NCBI RefSeq assembly: GCF_963675395.1
Contig: NZ_OY776222.1
Coordinates: 1,426,001-1,490,000 of the forward strand
DNA length: 64,000 nt
Source of the DNA: an uncultured Vibrio sp.
GTDB lineage: Bacteria > Pseudomonadota > Gammaproteobacteria > Enterobacterales > Vibrionaceae
Direction of reading: 5' to 3'
The notes below the pieces were generated by a model, which did no database searches, was not told the origin of the DNA, and saw nothing but the letters and a program-made list of their open reading frames with translations. Both the position numbers and the translations under genes were made by a program. This document shows, in pieces, positions 8,651 to 18,983 of this stretch. Every line of letters begins with the position of its first letter. Positions within the stretch are counted from its first letter, which is position 1.

Positions 8651-10345
8651 ATGACCGCAATAATTGATCAATGGCTAGCACGAGACCCCGACCCAAAGAC
8701 TCGTGAAGAGCTGCAACACCTCGTCGACACAAATGCACAGCAAGAGCTCAACGACCGATTTGGTTCACGCCTTGCTTTTGGTACCGCAGGACTGCGAGGA
8801 AAAGTCGGCGCTGGCCCAAACCGTATGAACCACCTGGTCATTCAGGAAACCGCAACCGGACTTGGCCACTACTTGATTGAACAGGTTCAAGATGCAACGT
8901 CGCGTGGCGTTGTTATTGGTTACGATGGTCGTCCAGACTCCAAACGGTTCGCGCATGACACCGCATCTGTGCTGACGGCACTGGGTATTAAGGTTTATCT
9001 GACTCATAAAGTGGCAGCTACGCCAATCGTTGCCTTTGGTGTACGTACACTGAACGCTGCCGCAGCGGTTGTGGTGACAGCAAGTCACAACCCGCCGGAA
9101 TATAATGGCTTTAAAGTCTACTGGGAGAATGGTGCGCAAATTATTCCACCGCATGACTCGGGGATTGCCGCTGAGATCGACCTGGCAACGACCAAACCTC
9201 TACCGCTGATGTCGTTAGACGACGCGAAGCAACAGGGATTACTGATTTGGCTAGACGATAACTACTATCAACGTTACCGTAAAACCATGAACGAAAACGC
9301 GTTGCTAAAACCAGATTCCAGCACCGATATTTCTATCGCTTACACAGCTATGCATGGCGTCGGAGCCGATATGGCGGAGACACTTTTAGCAGATGCGGGA
9401 TTCAAGAAAGTGGCGAGTGTAACAGAGCAGCGTGAACCCGATGGTTCCTTCCCGACCGTCAACTTTCCTAACCCGGAAGAAGCGGGGGCAATGGACATGG
9501 TGATGGCACTGGGTAAATCGGTAGACGCTGATATCGCGTGTGCGAATGACCCTGATGCCGACCGTTTTGCAGTCGCGGTTAAACGATCTGATGGTGAATA
9601 CCAAATGCTCACTGGCGACCAAGTCGGCTCGCTCTTCGGTGATTACTTACTAGAGCAACAACCAAACGCGCTGGTTGGTAATACCATCGTCTCTTCTCGC
9701 CTACTAAGCAGCATTGCCAAAGCACATGGTGCACAGTACTACCAAACCTTAACGGGCTTTAAATGGCTGACCAATGTCGCCATGGAGAAAGAAACAGAGC
9801 AAGATCCATTCTTATTCGCTTACGAAGAGGCTCTGGGTTACACCCTTGGTAATAAAGTCTGGGACAAAGATGGGCTATCAGCGATTGTTGCCTTTGCTCA
9901 ACTGACCGGAAAGCTTAAAGCGCAAGGCAAAACAGTGTGGGACAAGCTGGAGGCGCTTTACCGTCAGCACGGATTTTACTTCAACGCACAACGCAGTATT
10001 GCTTTGGATCCAAAATCGCCACCTATCGGTGACAAGCTACGTGCAGCCCCACCAAAGGATATCGCAGGGAAAAAAGTAGCAATAACAGAAGATTTAAAAA
10101 CATCCGTGAGAACGTATGATGACGGGTCAGAAGAAGCGATCGATTTACCTTCCAGTGATGTATTGATCTACCACCTCGAAGATCAATCACGCGTGATCGT
10201 TCGACCTTCCGGAACTGAGCCTAAATTGAAATGTTACTACGAAGTCATCTCTGATTTTCCGGACAACATGAGCTATGAACAAGCCCAGCAAGCTGCAGAA
10301 GCGAAGATGAATGAACTTATCGACGCCCACCAAAAAAGCTTGTAA
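8651..10345 (+). CDS. Phospho-sugar mutase (phosphoglucomutase/phosphomannomutase, PGM2-like)
   Basis: Interconverts hexose 1- and 6-phosphates through a phosphoserine intermediate. The 564-residue product carries the four alpha-phosphohexomutase signatures: the catalytic serine S145 in TASHNPPEYNG, the Mg-binding loop NDPDADR, the sugar-specificity loop EEALGYTLG and the phosphate-binding loop RPSGTEPKLKCYYE. Length and motif spelling fit the PGM2/phosphopentomutase-like subgroup rather than short GlmM or ManB proteins, so glucose or pentose phosphates are the likely substrates. The start has AAGGA upstream. It is monocistronic and ends in a bidirectional terminator. Confidence 0.92.
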   Translation: MTAIIDQWLARDPDPKTREELQHLVDTNAQQELNDRFGSRLAFGTAGLRGKVGAGPNRMNHLVIQETATGLGHYLIEQVQDATSRGVVIGYDGRPDSKRFAHDTASVLTALGIKVYLTHKVAATPIVAFGVRTLNAAAAVVVTASHNPPEYNGFKVYWENGAQIIPPHDSGIAAEIDLATTKPLPLMSLDDAKQQGLLIWLDDNYYQRYRKTMNENALLKPDSSTDISIAYTAMHGVGADMAETLLADAGFKKVASVTEQREPDGSFPTVNFPNPEEAGAMDMVMALGKSVDADIACANDPDADRFAVAVKRSDGEYQMLTGDQVGSLFGDYLLEQQPNALVGNTIVSSRLLSSIAKAHGAQYYQTLTGFKWLTNVAMEKETEQDPFLFAYEEALGYTLGNKVWDKDGLSAIVAFAQLTGKLKAQGKTVWDKLEALYRQHGFYFNAQRSIALDPKSPPIGDKLRAAPPKDIAGKKVAITEDLKTSVRTYDDGSEEAIDLPSSDVLIYHLEDQSRVIVRPSGTEPKLKCYYEVISDFPDNMSYEQAQQAAEAKMNELIDAHQKSL

Positions 10346-10371
10346 GTAAAAGTCTCTAGACGCAAAAACAA

Positions 10372-10401
10372 AAACAGCCAGCAATAACTACTGGCTGTTT
10401 G
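10372..10401. terminator. Bidirectional terminator (phosphohexomutase gene / LysE gene)
   Basis: AAACAGCCAG (10372-10381) pairs with CTGGCTGTTT (10391-10400) around a 9-base loop, between two converging genes. Confidence 0.88.
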
Positions 10402-10417
10402 CTCGCATTTGAAAAGG

Positions 10418-11050
10418 TTAGAGAACGAAACTGCTCAACATCCACAATGCCAGAATTACAAATACGAGTCCCATCAATTTATGTTGGACCATGCGGAATT
10501 TATCATTCTCTATCAATCCTTTACCAACACTGCCAGCCAACGCGACAAGTAACAGATTAAACAGTAGCCCCATAACGTTGAGTAACAAGCCAAGCGCTAA
10601 CATTTGCTCACCCGATGACGCCGTAATATTGTTTGAAACAAACTGCGGCAAGAACATAACGAAAAACACCAACGCTTTGGGGTTAAGTAAGTTGCTCATC
10701 AAAGCGCGTTGATAATAGGTCGTCGCCATTTTACTCATTTGATCAAGCTCTGGAGCCGACGAAGCCTGCGCTCTCATACAGTCCCACCCCATTTTTAGCA
10801 GGTAAGCACCGCCCAGCAAGTGCAGCAGCTTAAGCGCAACCGGACTCATTGCGACAAGCGTGGAGACGCCCATCGCAGCCAACAGGGTTAAAATGACGCC
10901 TGAGGTCGCATTTCCAAGGCTGGCAAACAGTCCAACTTTTTTGCCATAGCTCATACTTGAACTGGCAATCAGTAACATATCAGGACCAGGCAACATCAAT
11001 AACGCCAGAACAGCAGTCAGATAAACAGGGAGTACAACTAAATCAATCAT
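10418..11050 (-). CDS. LysE/RhtB family amino acid exporter
   Basis: Proton-driven exporter of amino acids or similar small metabolites. From the chosen ATG the product has about 210 residues and six hydrophobic segments. It has the family's N-terminal signature LMLPGPDMLLIAS and the LLNPKALVFFVMFLPQF segment. The frame stays open upstream to a TTG at 11116 and an ATG at 11095, but only the MIDLVVLPVYLTA start gives a normal LysE N terminus. No good ribosome site is seen at any of them. It is divergent from the AraC regulator, which is a plausible controller. Substrate unknown. Confidence 0.87.
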   Translation of the reverse strand: MIDLVVLPVYLTAVLALLMLPGPDMLLIASSSMSYGKKVGLFASLGNATSGVILTLLAAMGVSTLVAMSPVALKLLHLLGGAYLLKMGWDCMRAQASSAPELDQMSKMATTYYQRALMSNLLNPKALVFFVMFLPQFVSNNITASSGEQMLALGLLLNVMGLLFNLLLVALAGSVGKGLIENDKFRMVQHKLMGLVFVILALWMLSSFVL

Positions 11051-11294
11051 GGGAGAAAAGGAGTGCAATAAAAAAGGAGGCGGATCATATATCATTAAAA
11101 ACACAAAAAACAACAAGTATATGCCGGTTACATTTAATTAATCCATACAATAATTTGTCATTTAAAAGAAATACAAACTATTAAATCCCCTTAACTATCC
11201 ACTATTTTTTAAACACATAGCAATTTTATACAAAAATGAGCACGATAGATCCGGTACACTCACCAGTTGTAACTCCTGAGTACGATGAGAGAGC

Positions 11295-12122
11295 ATGAAA
11301 CAGAAGAATAAGGAAATCGCGACATTCAAGATTGCTCAAGAATTGGGAGGCCTAGAACTGCTTGATGCGAAGTACGAGAAACAGCATTTTTCTCGTCATA
11401 GTCACGAAGGCTATACCATCGGAGTGATAGAAAAGGGGGCGCAAAAGTTCTTTCGTACCGGTGGAAACCACATAGCGCCGCAAGATAGCATCATCTTGAT
11501 TAATGCTGATGAAGTACATAGTGGCCACTCAGCTTCAGAAGGAGGCTGGGAATACAAAGCCATGTACCCTGTCCCGGACCAGTTTCAGACTCTGGGGCAA
11601 GAGCTATCTTCTCCAAACATTGCACTGCCCTATTTTCCTCAACCCGTGGTGTACGATCCTGAACTCGCAAACCAGCTACGTCTGGTGTTTGAGATGTTAG
11701 AAAAGTCAGACAATCGACTGCTGAGAGAGACGTTAGTATATGGCACGCTTATCAAGCTAACGAGTAAACACAGTACTCACAGAGCCCCGCTGCAACAGTC
11801 GACTAAGGCACAAAAACAGGTGATGTTAGTGAAGGAATTTTTAGAGGACTTTCCACAAGCTGATGTCTCGCTGGAAGAATTAGCCAAACTTGCCGCGCTA
11901 AGCCCATTTCATTTGCTCAGAGAGTTTCAAAAGCAGTTTGGCTTCCCACCTCATGCTTTTCAAATTCAGCAACGTTTACGAATGGCGAAGAGATTGCTAA
12001 AGCTAGGCGGGAAGATTTCTGATGTCGCTCAAGAGTGTGGTTTCCATGACCAGAGCCACTTACATCGCCACTTTAAAAAAGCAATGGGAATAACACCCGG
12101 CCAATACACTCGCTATTGTTAA
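11295..12122 (+). CDS. AraC family transcriptional regulator with N-terminal cupin domain
   Basis: A 275-residue regulator. Residues of about 20-110 form a cupin-type ligand domain (HSHEGYTIGVIEKGAQ, INADEVHSG). Residues of about 175-275 form the double helix-turn-helix DNA-binding domain (SLEELAKLAALSPFHLLREF and ISDVAQECGFHDQSHLHRHF). This architecture is common for regulators next to amino acid exporters. It is divergent from the LysE gene and 83 bases upstream of azlCD, so control of one or both exporters is likely. The effector is unknown. Confidence 0.9.
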   Translation: MKQKNKEIATFKIAQELGGLELLDAKYEKQHFSRHSHEGYTIGVIEKGAQKFFRTGGNHIAPQDSIILINADEVHSGHSASEGGWEYKAMYPVPDQFQTLGQELSSPNIALPYFPQPVVYDPELANQLRLVFEMLEKSDNRLLRETLVYGTLIKLTSKHSTHRAPLQQSTKAQKQVMLVKEFLEDFPQADVSLEELAKLAALSPFHLLREFQKQFGFPPHAFQIQQRLRMAKRLLKLGGKISDVAQECGFHDQSHLHRHFKKAMGITPGQYTRYC

Positions 12123-12205
12123 TCTCAGCAAATTTGTACAAGGCGCGTAATCGTATTCACGCTACTTTCGGGATCAACCTGAACTCTGAAAAATAAGAAA
12201 ATAAA

Positions 12206-12919
12206 ATGGAAAATACTTTGCCTTTAGAAGCACAATCCAAAACCACACTGTTTTGGCAAGGCACGATAGCCATGATGCCACTCAGCATTGCCGTACTTCC
12301 TTGGGGGCTGCTCGCTGGCTCGTTTGCGATAGATACCGGCCTTACTCCGCTGGAAGGGCAAGCATTGTCAGCGATCCTATTTGCAGGCTCCGCACAACTG
12401 GTTGCGATGGGGATGATAAAAGCGGGAGCGGGATTAACAACCATGTTGTTAACGACTTTTTTTATTACTTCCAGACACTTTCTGTATAGCGTGTCTATGC
12501 GTAGTAAGATCTCCCCCCTCCCCTTAAAGTGGCGTCTTCCACTCGGATTTTTACTCACCGACGAGCTCTTTGCCATCGTCGGGCATCACTCAGACAAGCA
12601 GTTTAACCGGTGGTATGCGCTTGGTGCGGGCTTAAGCTTTTACCTCTTTTGGAATGCTGCCACTCTAACAGGCATCGTGGCGGGAAGTATGATCCCCGAG
12701 TTGAATGAAATAGGGCTTGAATTTGCCGTTGCTGCGACGTTTATCGCGATTGTCGTGCCAACCATAAAAAATGCAGCGGTATTGGCCAGTGTCTTGAGTG
12801 CTTTAGTCAGTTCCGTTGCTCTCGCCTATTACCAAGTCGAAGGCAGCCTGATGATATCAAGTATTTTGGCAATGCTAATCGGATACTTTGTGGAACAGTT
12901 TACGGAGAAACACACATGA
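12206..12919 (+). CDS. azlC: AzlC family branched-chain amino acid exporter, large subunit
   Basis: Large subunit of a two-component exporter for branched-chain amino acids and analogues. The 237-residue membrane protein carries the AzlC signatures (PWGLLAGSFAIDTGLTPLEGQALS, FAGSAQLVAMGMIKAGAG, TSRHFLYSVSM, FLLTDELFAI). The start follows an A-rich leader with GAAAATAAAATG and only a weak ribosome site. Its TGA overlaps the following ATG, so the partner is translated in step. The neighbouring AraC gene may regulate it. Confidence 0.9.
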   Translation: MENTLPLEAQSKTTLFWQGTIAMMPLSIAVLPWGLLAGSFAIDTGLTPLEGQALSAILFAGSAQLVAMGMIKAGAGLTTMLLTTFFITSRHFLYSVSMRSKISPLPLKWRLPLGFLLTDELFAIVGHHSDKQFNRWYALGAGLSFYLFWNAATLTGIVAGSMIPELNEIGLEFAVAATFIAIVVPTIKNAAVLASVLSALVSSVALAYYQVEGSLMISSILAMLIGYFVEQFTEKHT

Positions 12920-13227
12920 TCATGTTATCCATATTACTCATGACAGCACTGGTATTCACCAGCCGATACTTGTTTCTTGAGCCAAAACTGCCAATTAGAC
13001 TGGGGACACGTACGCAAAAGATCTTGAGTTACGCGAGCCCAGCGGTCCTGACGGCAATTTGGGCCCCAATTGTCTTCGTTCCCGAAGGTGAACTCGGCTT
13101 GAGCTTGCAAAATCCATTCTTGCTCGCCGCCACTATCGCCGTTTTAATCGCTTATCTGACCAAAAACGTGTTAATGACGACGATTGTAAGTATGGCTGCG
13201 TTTCTCCTTCTGAGGCTCATGCTTTAA
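12916..13227 (+). CDS. azlD: AzlD family small subunit of the branched-chain amino acid exporter
   Basis: A 103-residue membrane protein with about four hydrophobic segments and the AzlD-type region LSYASPAVLTAIWAPIVF. It overlaps azlC by 4 bases (ATGA), the usual arrangement of this pair, and is required with AzlC for export. Its stop codon overlaps the stop of the converging FAH-family gene (13224-13227), leaving no room for a separate terminator. A second ATG two codons in is an alternative start. Confidence 0.87.
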   Translation: MIMLSILLMTALVFTSRYLFLEPKLPIRLGTRTQKILSYASPAVLTAIWAPIVFVPEGELGLSLQNPFLLAATIAVLIAYLTKNVLMTTIVSMAAFLLLRLML

Positions 13228-13838
13228 TCCGCTACCCACTCAGTTTCAAACAAGGTGACGTCACCACATTTTAGGCGTCCGAGAAAAACGTCACCTTGGT
13301 GAACTTCTCCAACACCTTTAGGTGTACCGGTCATGATCACATCACCATCTTCTAATCGGGTGTAGCTGCTTAGTTCATCCAGAATCGCGAAAGGAGGATA
13401 TAGCATCTGCTTTACGTGCCCTTTTTGTACATGGACACAATTAATCAGAAGCTCAAGGTTGAGATCGTTGATATCTATCCCTTCAAGAGAAACAAAACGA
13501 CTAAACACGACTGAGCCATCAAACGCTTTTGCACGTTCCCAAGGTAGTCCCTGCTGTTTCAGCGTGGATTGTAGACCTCGCTTCGTCAGATCTAACCCTA
13601 GACCGACCGCTGTGTATTGCCCATCTTGAATCAAAAAACAAATTTCTGCTTCGTAATGCAATGGCTCTTGATGAAATGAATGCAATGTCTCAGATATTGA
13701 TGATGAAGGTTTATTAAACACAACCATCTGTTCTGGTATCGCATTATCAAGCTCATGTATGTGCTCGACATAGTTTCGGCCTACACACAACACTTTACCC
13801 ACTTTAACTACCTGTTCTTCGACTTGAATTTCACTCAT
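13224..13838 (-). CDS. Fumarylacetoacetate hydrolase (FAH) family protein
   Basis: A 204-residue single-domain member of the FAH fold, which includes acylpyruvases, oxaloacetate decarboxylases and 2-oxo-hept-3-ene-dioate hydratases. Metal and substrate motifs are visible: VGRNYVEHIHELDNAIP, HYEAEICFLI, RAKAFDGS and MTGTPKGVGEV. The length is typical of short YcgM-like proteins. It stands alone and converges on azlD with overlapping stops. The exact reaction cannot be told from sequence. Confidence 0.87.
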   Translation of the reverse strand: MSEIQVEEQVVKVGKVLCVGRNYVEHIHELDNAIPEQMVVFNKPSSSISETLHSFHQEPLHYEAEICFLIQDGQYTAVGLGLDLTKRGLQSTLKQQGLPWERAKAFDGSVVFSRFVSLEGIDINDLNLELLINCVHVQKGHVKQMLYPPFAILDELSSYTRLEDGDVIMTGTPKGVGEVHQGDVFLGRLKCGDVTLFETEWVAD

Positions 13839-14163
13839 TGCTCATCCCTGAAAAAACATACACCAATTCTTAGAGTTAACGACACTAGATCGCATACCCG
13901 TTATTTAAATGCAAGCAATTCGGCTCATTTTGAGTTTTGTGTCACCAATCTGAATCAGTCTACTTATTGAGCAATTTTGTTACGTTTGCAAAGCGATGCT
14001 CTGCTATTGAGAAAAGAGTAAAAAAGTCAGCCATTTACTCGCAATAAAACTGAAATAGAATCATCACACAACAGAAATCTATCTTTCATTTTCACCGTTT
14101 ACCTTAGCGTCATCAACACATCAGGCAAGAAAGCCCATTTATAACAAATAAGGTATTAAGATA
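13839..14163. promoter_or_regulatory. Intergenic region upstream of the porin gene
   Basis: 325 bases, AT-rich, between divergent genes. It must hold the porin promoter and a long 5' leader. No operator or riboswitch was recognised. The porin ribosome site is poor (AATAAGGTATTAAGATA before the ATG). Confidence 0.45.
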
Positions 14164-15132
14164 ATGAAAAAAGCAGCAATCACTACTGCAATTCTATCAG
14201 CATTGGTAACAGCACCCTCTTTCGCAGCAACGGTTTACCAAAATGACGGCACTGAGCTAAAAGTTGGCGGTCGTGTTGAATTTCGCGGTGACTTCATCGG
14301 TTCAGGCGGTGAAGAAGTTGAAGGCTCAATGAAAGATAAAAGCCGTGCTCGTGTAAACCTTAAAGGTAAAACAGACATCGGTAACGGCCTTTCAGCATTT
14401 GGTGTATACGAAGCTGAGCAAGATACAGGTTCAAGCGAGTTTGAAAACCGCTACATGTACGCTGGTGTAGATTCAGATGCAGGTGCTTTCTCAGTAGGCC
14501 GTCAAGACATGGCCGCGGTAATCATCTCTGATATGACGGATATCACTGAGTTTTCTGGTGTTCAACAAGTTATCGATTCATCTTCTGACAAGCAAGACAG
14601 CGTGTTCGCATACCGTGGTGAGTTCGACGCTCTACAACTGCAAGCAACTTACCAAGCAAACTCTGATGATAACCAAGACAAATATGGTATCTCTGGTATG
14701 TACTCTCTGCCAATGGGTCTAGACCTAGGTCTTGCATACTCGGGTGGCGATGTTGACGCAGACAATTCTGAAGACCAAATCCTTGGTGGTATCGCTTACT
14801 CTCTGGATAACCTATACCTTGCAGGTACATACTCACAAGGTCAGCTATCTGACTCTGAAGACTTCACAGCGTACGAATTAGTAGCAAGCTACAAAGTGGC
14901 TAGCCAGGTAACCATCGCTGGTCTTTACACTTACCAAGAAAACGATGAAGACGGCGTCGGTAAATCTGATGCAACTGATGGCTTCGAGCTAGTTGGTTAC
15001 TACAAACTAAACAGCAACTTCCGTACTTACCTTGCTTACTACTTCAACCAACTTGATGAAGAGAAAGATGCAGAAGGTTTGGTTACCGAAGGTGAAGATA
15101 CACTACGTCTAGGTGTACGTTACGATTTCTAA
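14164..15132 (+). CDS. Outer-membrane general porin (OmpU-like)
   Basis: Trimeric beta-barrel channel for small hydrophilic solutes. The 322-residue precursor has a Sec signal peptide (cleavage after SFA, about residue 21). It starts with a typical first strand (ELKVGGRVEFRGDF) and has tyrosine-rich barrel repeats (ENRYMYAGVDSDAGAFSVGRQD). It ends in the canonical C-terminal phenylalanine, RLGVRYDF. Spacing and motifs resemble Vibrio OmpU/OmpL porins (DITEFSG, YYKLNSNFRTYLAYYFNQLD). Codon use is strongly biased, as expected for an abundant protein. It ends in a strong terminator. Confidence 0.93.
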   Translation: MKKAAITTAILSALVTAPSFAATVYQNDGTELKVGGRVEFRGDFIGSGGEEVEGSMKDKSRARVNLKGKTDIGNGLSAFGVYEAEQDTGSSEFENRYMYAGVDSDAGAFSVGRQDMAAVIISDMTDITEFSGVQQVIDSSSDKQDSVFAYRGEFDALQLQATYQANSDDNQDKYGISGMYSLPMGLDLGLAYSGGDVDADNSEDQILGGIAYSLDNLYLAGTYSQGQLSDSEDFTAYELVASYKVASQVTIAGLYTYQENDEDGVGKSDATDGFELVGYYKLNSNFRTYLAYYFNQLDEEKDAEGLVTEGEDTLRLGVRYDF

Positions 15133-15158
15133 TTCTCTCTTGTCCTAGAGCGAGTCCT

Positions 15159-15187
15159 TGGCCGACAACTTTGTCGGCCATTTTTTG
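15159..15187 (+). terminator. Rho-independent terminator of the porin gene
   Basis: TGGCCGACAA pairs with TTGTCGGCCA in a tight hairpin followed by TTTTTT. Confidence 0.92.
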
Positions 15188-15307
15188 CTTCATAAAAGTG
15201 GTTTTCCAAATACTTCCTTAACTATTTTCATTCACTTACGCGATTTATTCCCACATATTCTTCCTCTCCCTGCCCTGTTTTAATGCAATTTTTCACAGAC
15301 TTAGTGC

Positions 15308-15325
15308 ATACCTCCTAAGAGGTAT
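15308..15325. promoter_or_regulatory. Palindrome, candidate enhancer site for a sigma-54 activator
   Basis: ATACCTCCTAAGAGGTAT is a perfect inverted repeat (7-bp arms, 4-bp spacer). Its centre lies about 80 bases before the start point predicted from the sigma-54 promoter at 15370, a usual distance for an activator site. Which activator binds is unknown. Confidence 0.5.
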
Positions 15326-15369
15326 AGAGCCAAAAAATAAATATTCTTATATTTCAATAAGATAAAAGT

Positions 15370-15385
15370 TGGCACGCGAACTGCA
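15370..15385 (+). promoter_or_regulatory. Sigma-54 promoter (-24/-12)
   Basis: TGGCACG-CGAA-CTGCA matches the consensus TGGCACG-N4-TTGCA in all but one base. The GG and GC elements have the obligatory spacing. The predicted transcript start is near 15396. Confidence 0.75.
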
Positions 15386-15395
15386 TTATAGATAT

Positions 15396-15498
15396 TGCAA
15401 ATGCATGGCAGCGTTTGTGCTTCTCGTTCTTTGTACCTGTTTTAACAGGCACGTCCTTTGAATTGGTAATGTGGCCTCCCTATGGGAGGCATTTTTTT
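15396..15498 (+). ncRNA. Candidate sigma-54-dependent small RNA, about 103 nt
   Basis: Bounded upstream by a near-consensus sigma-54 promoter. It ends with the terminator GCCTCCC-TAT-GGGAGGC followed by A and seven T. An internal hairpin CCTGTTTTAACAGG (about 15436-15449) may also form. There is no ribosome-bound reading frame of useful length inside; the only ATG frame encodes 14 residues without a ribosome site. It does not resemble Qrr, GlmY/GlmZ or Spot 42 as remembered. The 5' end is predicted, not measured. Confidence 0.6.
15474..15498 (+). terminator. Rho-independent terminator of the candidate small RNA
   Basis: A seven-base-pair G/C-rich stem GCCTCCC/GGGAGGC with a 3-base loop and a T7 tail. 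Confidence 0.88.
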
Positions 15499-15659
15499 AT
15501 CAGCTTTATTGGCTTAATAACCAACAGCACGTATTATACATACCACGCCATCACCAAAATATTTCAACGTAATCAAATCCTTTCACCGTGTCAACGCCAG
15601 TTTAAAATTGACCCACTTATCGGCGTTATCGCCGAAGTAAAACTGACCCACCCACGTAA

Positions 15660-17470
<1,811 letters not shown>

Positions 17471-17687
17471 AATCCGCCGCTTTGTCCATTTACGAACGGA
17501 TAGTTTGCCTCAGGTGGGTCAATTTTAAATCGGCGTTAGTGGGTCATTTTGACATCGGCGCTGACAACCGTATCGGACAACTAATTTAACTTTTATCAGT
17601 GTTTGGACGTAAAAATGCATGTTGAGTTGAAAGAAAAATCCCGCTTTTGAGTTCTATATTTTCAGAGAAGAAAATAAGGAGCGTCGT

Positions 17688-18302
17688 ATGACACAACCAA
17701 TCAAAATTACACTCTATCGATGGGCAGGAAGCTGGGGGCCTTTCAAGGTCAACATCCCTTGCGGAGAATGCACGCTAACCCACGATATTTTAACCGATAC
17801 TTTCGAAAATGAGCTGTCCGATGTGCCTGTAGAGCTGGAAGTTAAAGATTGGTTATCTTGCTGGTGGGAACCCTTAAAAAATGGCGCTTGGCACGCCCCT
17901 ATTCTGATTGTAGAAGGTAAGGTGATCAGCCAAGGAGAAGCATTAAATCGAGGTGTATTAATACAGTCGGTTGTTTCTGAGTGGGTTAAACGAGATAGTC
18001 TTAAAGGGAATATTGTTTACGGAAAGGCTACGTGTCCACATTGTAAGAAGGCCAAGCAGCTGCTTGATAATGCAGGTATCTCATACCAATATTACGATGT
18101 CGTGAAAGACAGCGCCGCGCTTTATAGAATGATACCGGAAGTGAAAGCCATCATAGGTGAGAAAACACCCGTAACTGTGCCTCAAATCTGGCTAGAAAGT
18201 AAGTATATCGGAGGTGCTGATAGTCTGGAAAAGTGGTTAGTGGCAAAGGGGCTAGATAACGTCCCAAATAATGTTGTTGAGATACCAAGTCACTCCGCAT
18301 AG
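17688..18302 (+). CDS. Tandem thioredoxin-fold glutaredoxin-like protein
   Basis: A 204-residue cytoplasmic protein made of two thioredoxin-fold halves. The N-terminal half has C25-G-E-C28 and a cis-proline-like APILIV (about residue 71). The C-terminal half (about 105-190) is a clear glutaredoxin with C116-P-H-C119, the cis-proline TVPQIWL and the GGADSLEKW glutathione-site region. ATAAGGAGCGTCGT precedes the start. It probably reduces protein or low-molecular disulfides, perhaps passing electrons between its two CxxC sites; that last point is inference. It shares a terminator with the facing 44-residue gene. Confidence 0.8.
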   Translation: MTQPIKITLYRWAGSWGPFKVNIPCGECTLTHDILTDTFENELSDVPVELEVKDWLSCWWEPLKNGAWHAPILIVEGKVISQGEALNRGVLIQSVVSEWVKRDSLKGNIVYGKATCPHCKKAKQLLDNAGISYQYYDVVKDSAALYRMIPEVKAIIGEKTPVTVPQIWLESKYIGGADSLEKWLVAKGLDNVPNNVVEIPSHSA

Positions 18303-18334
18303 CGCGACTTGAAAATACCCTGAAGCTATAGAAA

Positions 18335-18367
18335 CAAAAAACCCTGATTAGGGAATCAGGGTTTTTT
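18335..18367. terminator. Bidirectional terminator
   Basis: ACCCTGATT (18341-18349) pairs with AATCAGGGT (18354-18362) around a 4-base loop, with an A-run before and a T-run after. It serves the glutaredoxin gene and the opposing small gene. Confidence 0.92.
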
Positions 18368-18370
18368 GTA

Positions 18371-18505
18371 TTAATTCGCTAGCTTTTTCACTAAACGAGA
18401 AAGAGCAGAAGCTTTTTTCTTCTTCGCTTTACCGTGAAGTGCTTTGTGCATTGCATCTTTAGCAATCATTTGGCCAATGTAAGCGCCACCAAGTTCGTTT
18501 GTCAT
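18371..18505 (-). CDS. Small basic protein, 44 residues, unknown function
   Basis: Too short for usual gene calling but well supported. ATG at 18505 is preceded by CCAGGAGAAGGTC, a strong ribosome site, and the stop lies just before a bidirectional terminator. The product starts MTNELGGAYIGQMIAKDAMH and ends with a lysine-rich stretch (GKAKKKKASALSRLVKKLAN) that would form a basic amphipathic helix. It has no membrane segment. RNA, DNA or membrane-surface binding is possible but unproven. I do not recognise a named family. Confidence 0.75.
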   Translation of the reverse strand: MTNELGGAYIGQMIAKDAMHKALHGKAKKKKASALSRLVKKLAN

Positions 18506-18635
18506 GACCTTCTCCTGGAAGTTACCCTTCTTGTTTATGTAGTAATCTTACACCACAAAAAGACAAAAACAAGATCTAAATCACATATTTATGTAATTAA
18601 ATTTCAGGATAGCTTAACTCGGTCGCCTATTAAAG

Positions 18636-18983
18636 TTAGCGTTTTGGCTGTTGATAAGTTTTACCGGCCGCTACGTAAGTATCTTTTTGTTTGATTTCAA
18701 AGAAAGTTTCAAAGAACCAGGCAGCAAACTTGATTAGGTGGTCTCCCTCATTCATGACATGCTCAACATATTCTTGCTCTTCACCAGACTCATCTTGTTG
18801 CGTTGTCATATGGTAGATACGTTTCTCGCCATCCACTTCCGCAAGGCCAAACTGACCGGTTAGAGACTGCGCCGCTTGTGCAATCTCGACTTCTTCACAA
18901 GCTTTTAGTAACTCTAGTGCCTTCAGCATGCTCTCTTGCTGGACAATTTCTTTTACCAACGTTTCAAATTCATTTTGTTGCAT
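18636..18983 (-). CDS. Conserved-looking hypothetical protein, 115 residues
   Basis: An acidic soluble protein without signal or membrane segments. The first half is helical (QQNEFETLVKEIVQQESMLKALELLKACEEVEIAQAA). The second contains an aromatic stretch HLIKFAAWFFETFFEIK. The start ATG follows a weak GGTGAAAGA site. It stands alone between the small basic gene and the LysR regulator. Codon use and frame integrity support a real gene; the family is not recognised. Confidence 0.65.
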   Translation of the reverse strand: MQQNEFETLVKEIVQQESMLKALELLKACEEVEIAQAAQSLTGQFGLAEVDGEKRIYHMTTQQDESGEEQEYVEHVMNEGDHLIKFAAWFFETFFEIKQKDTYVAAGKTYQQPKR

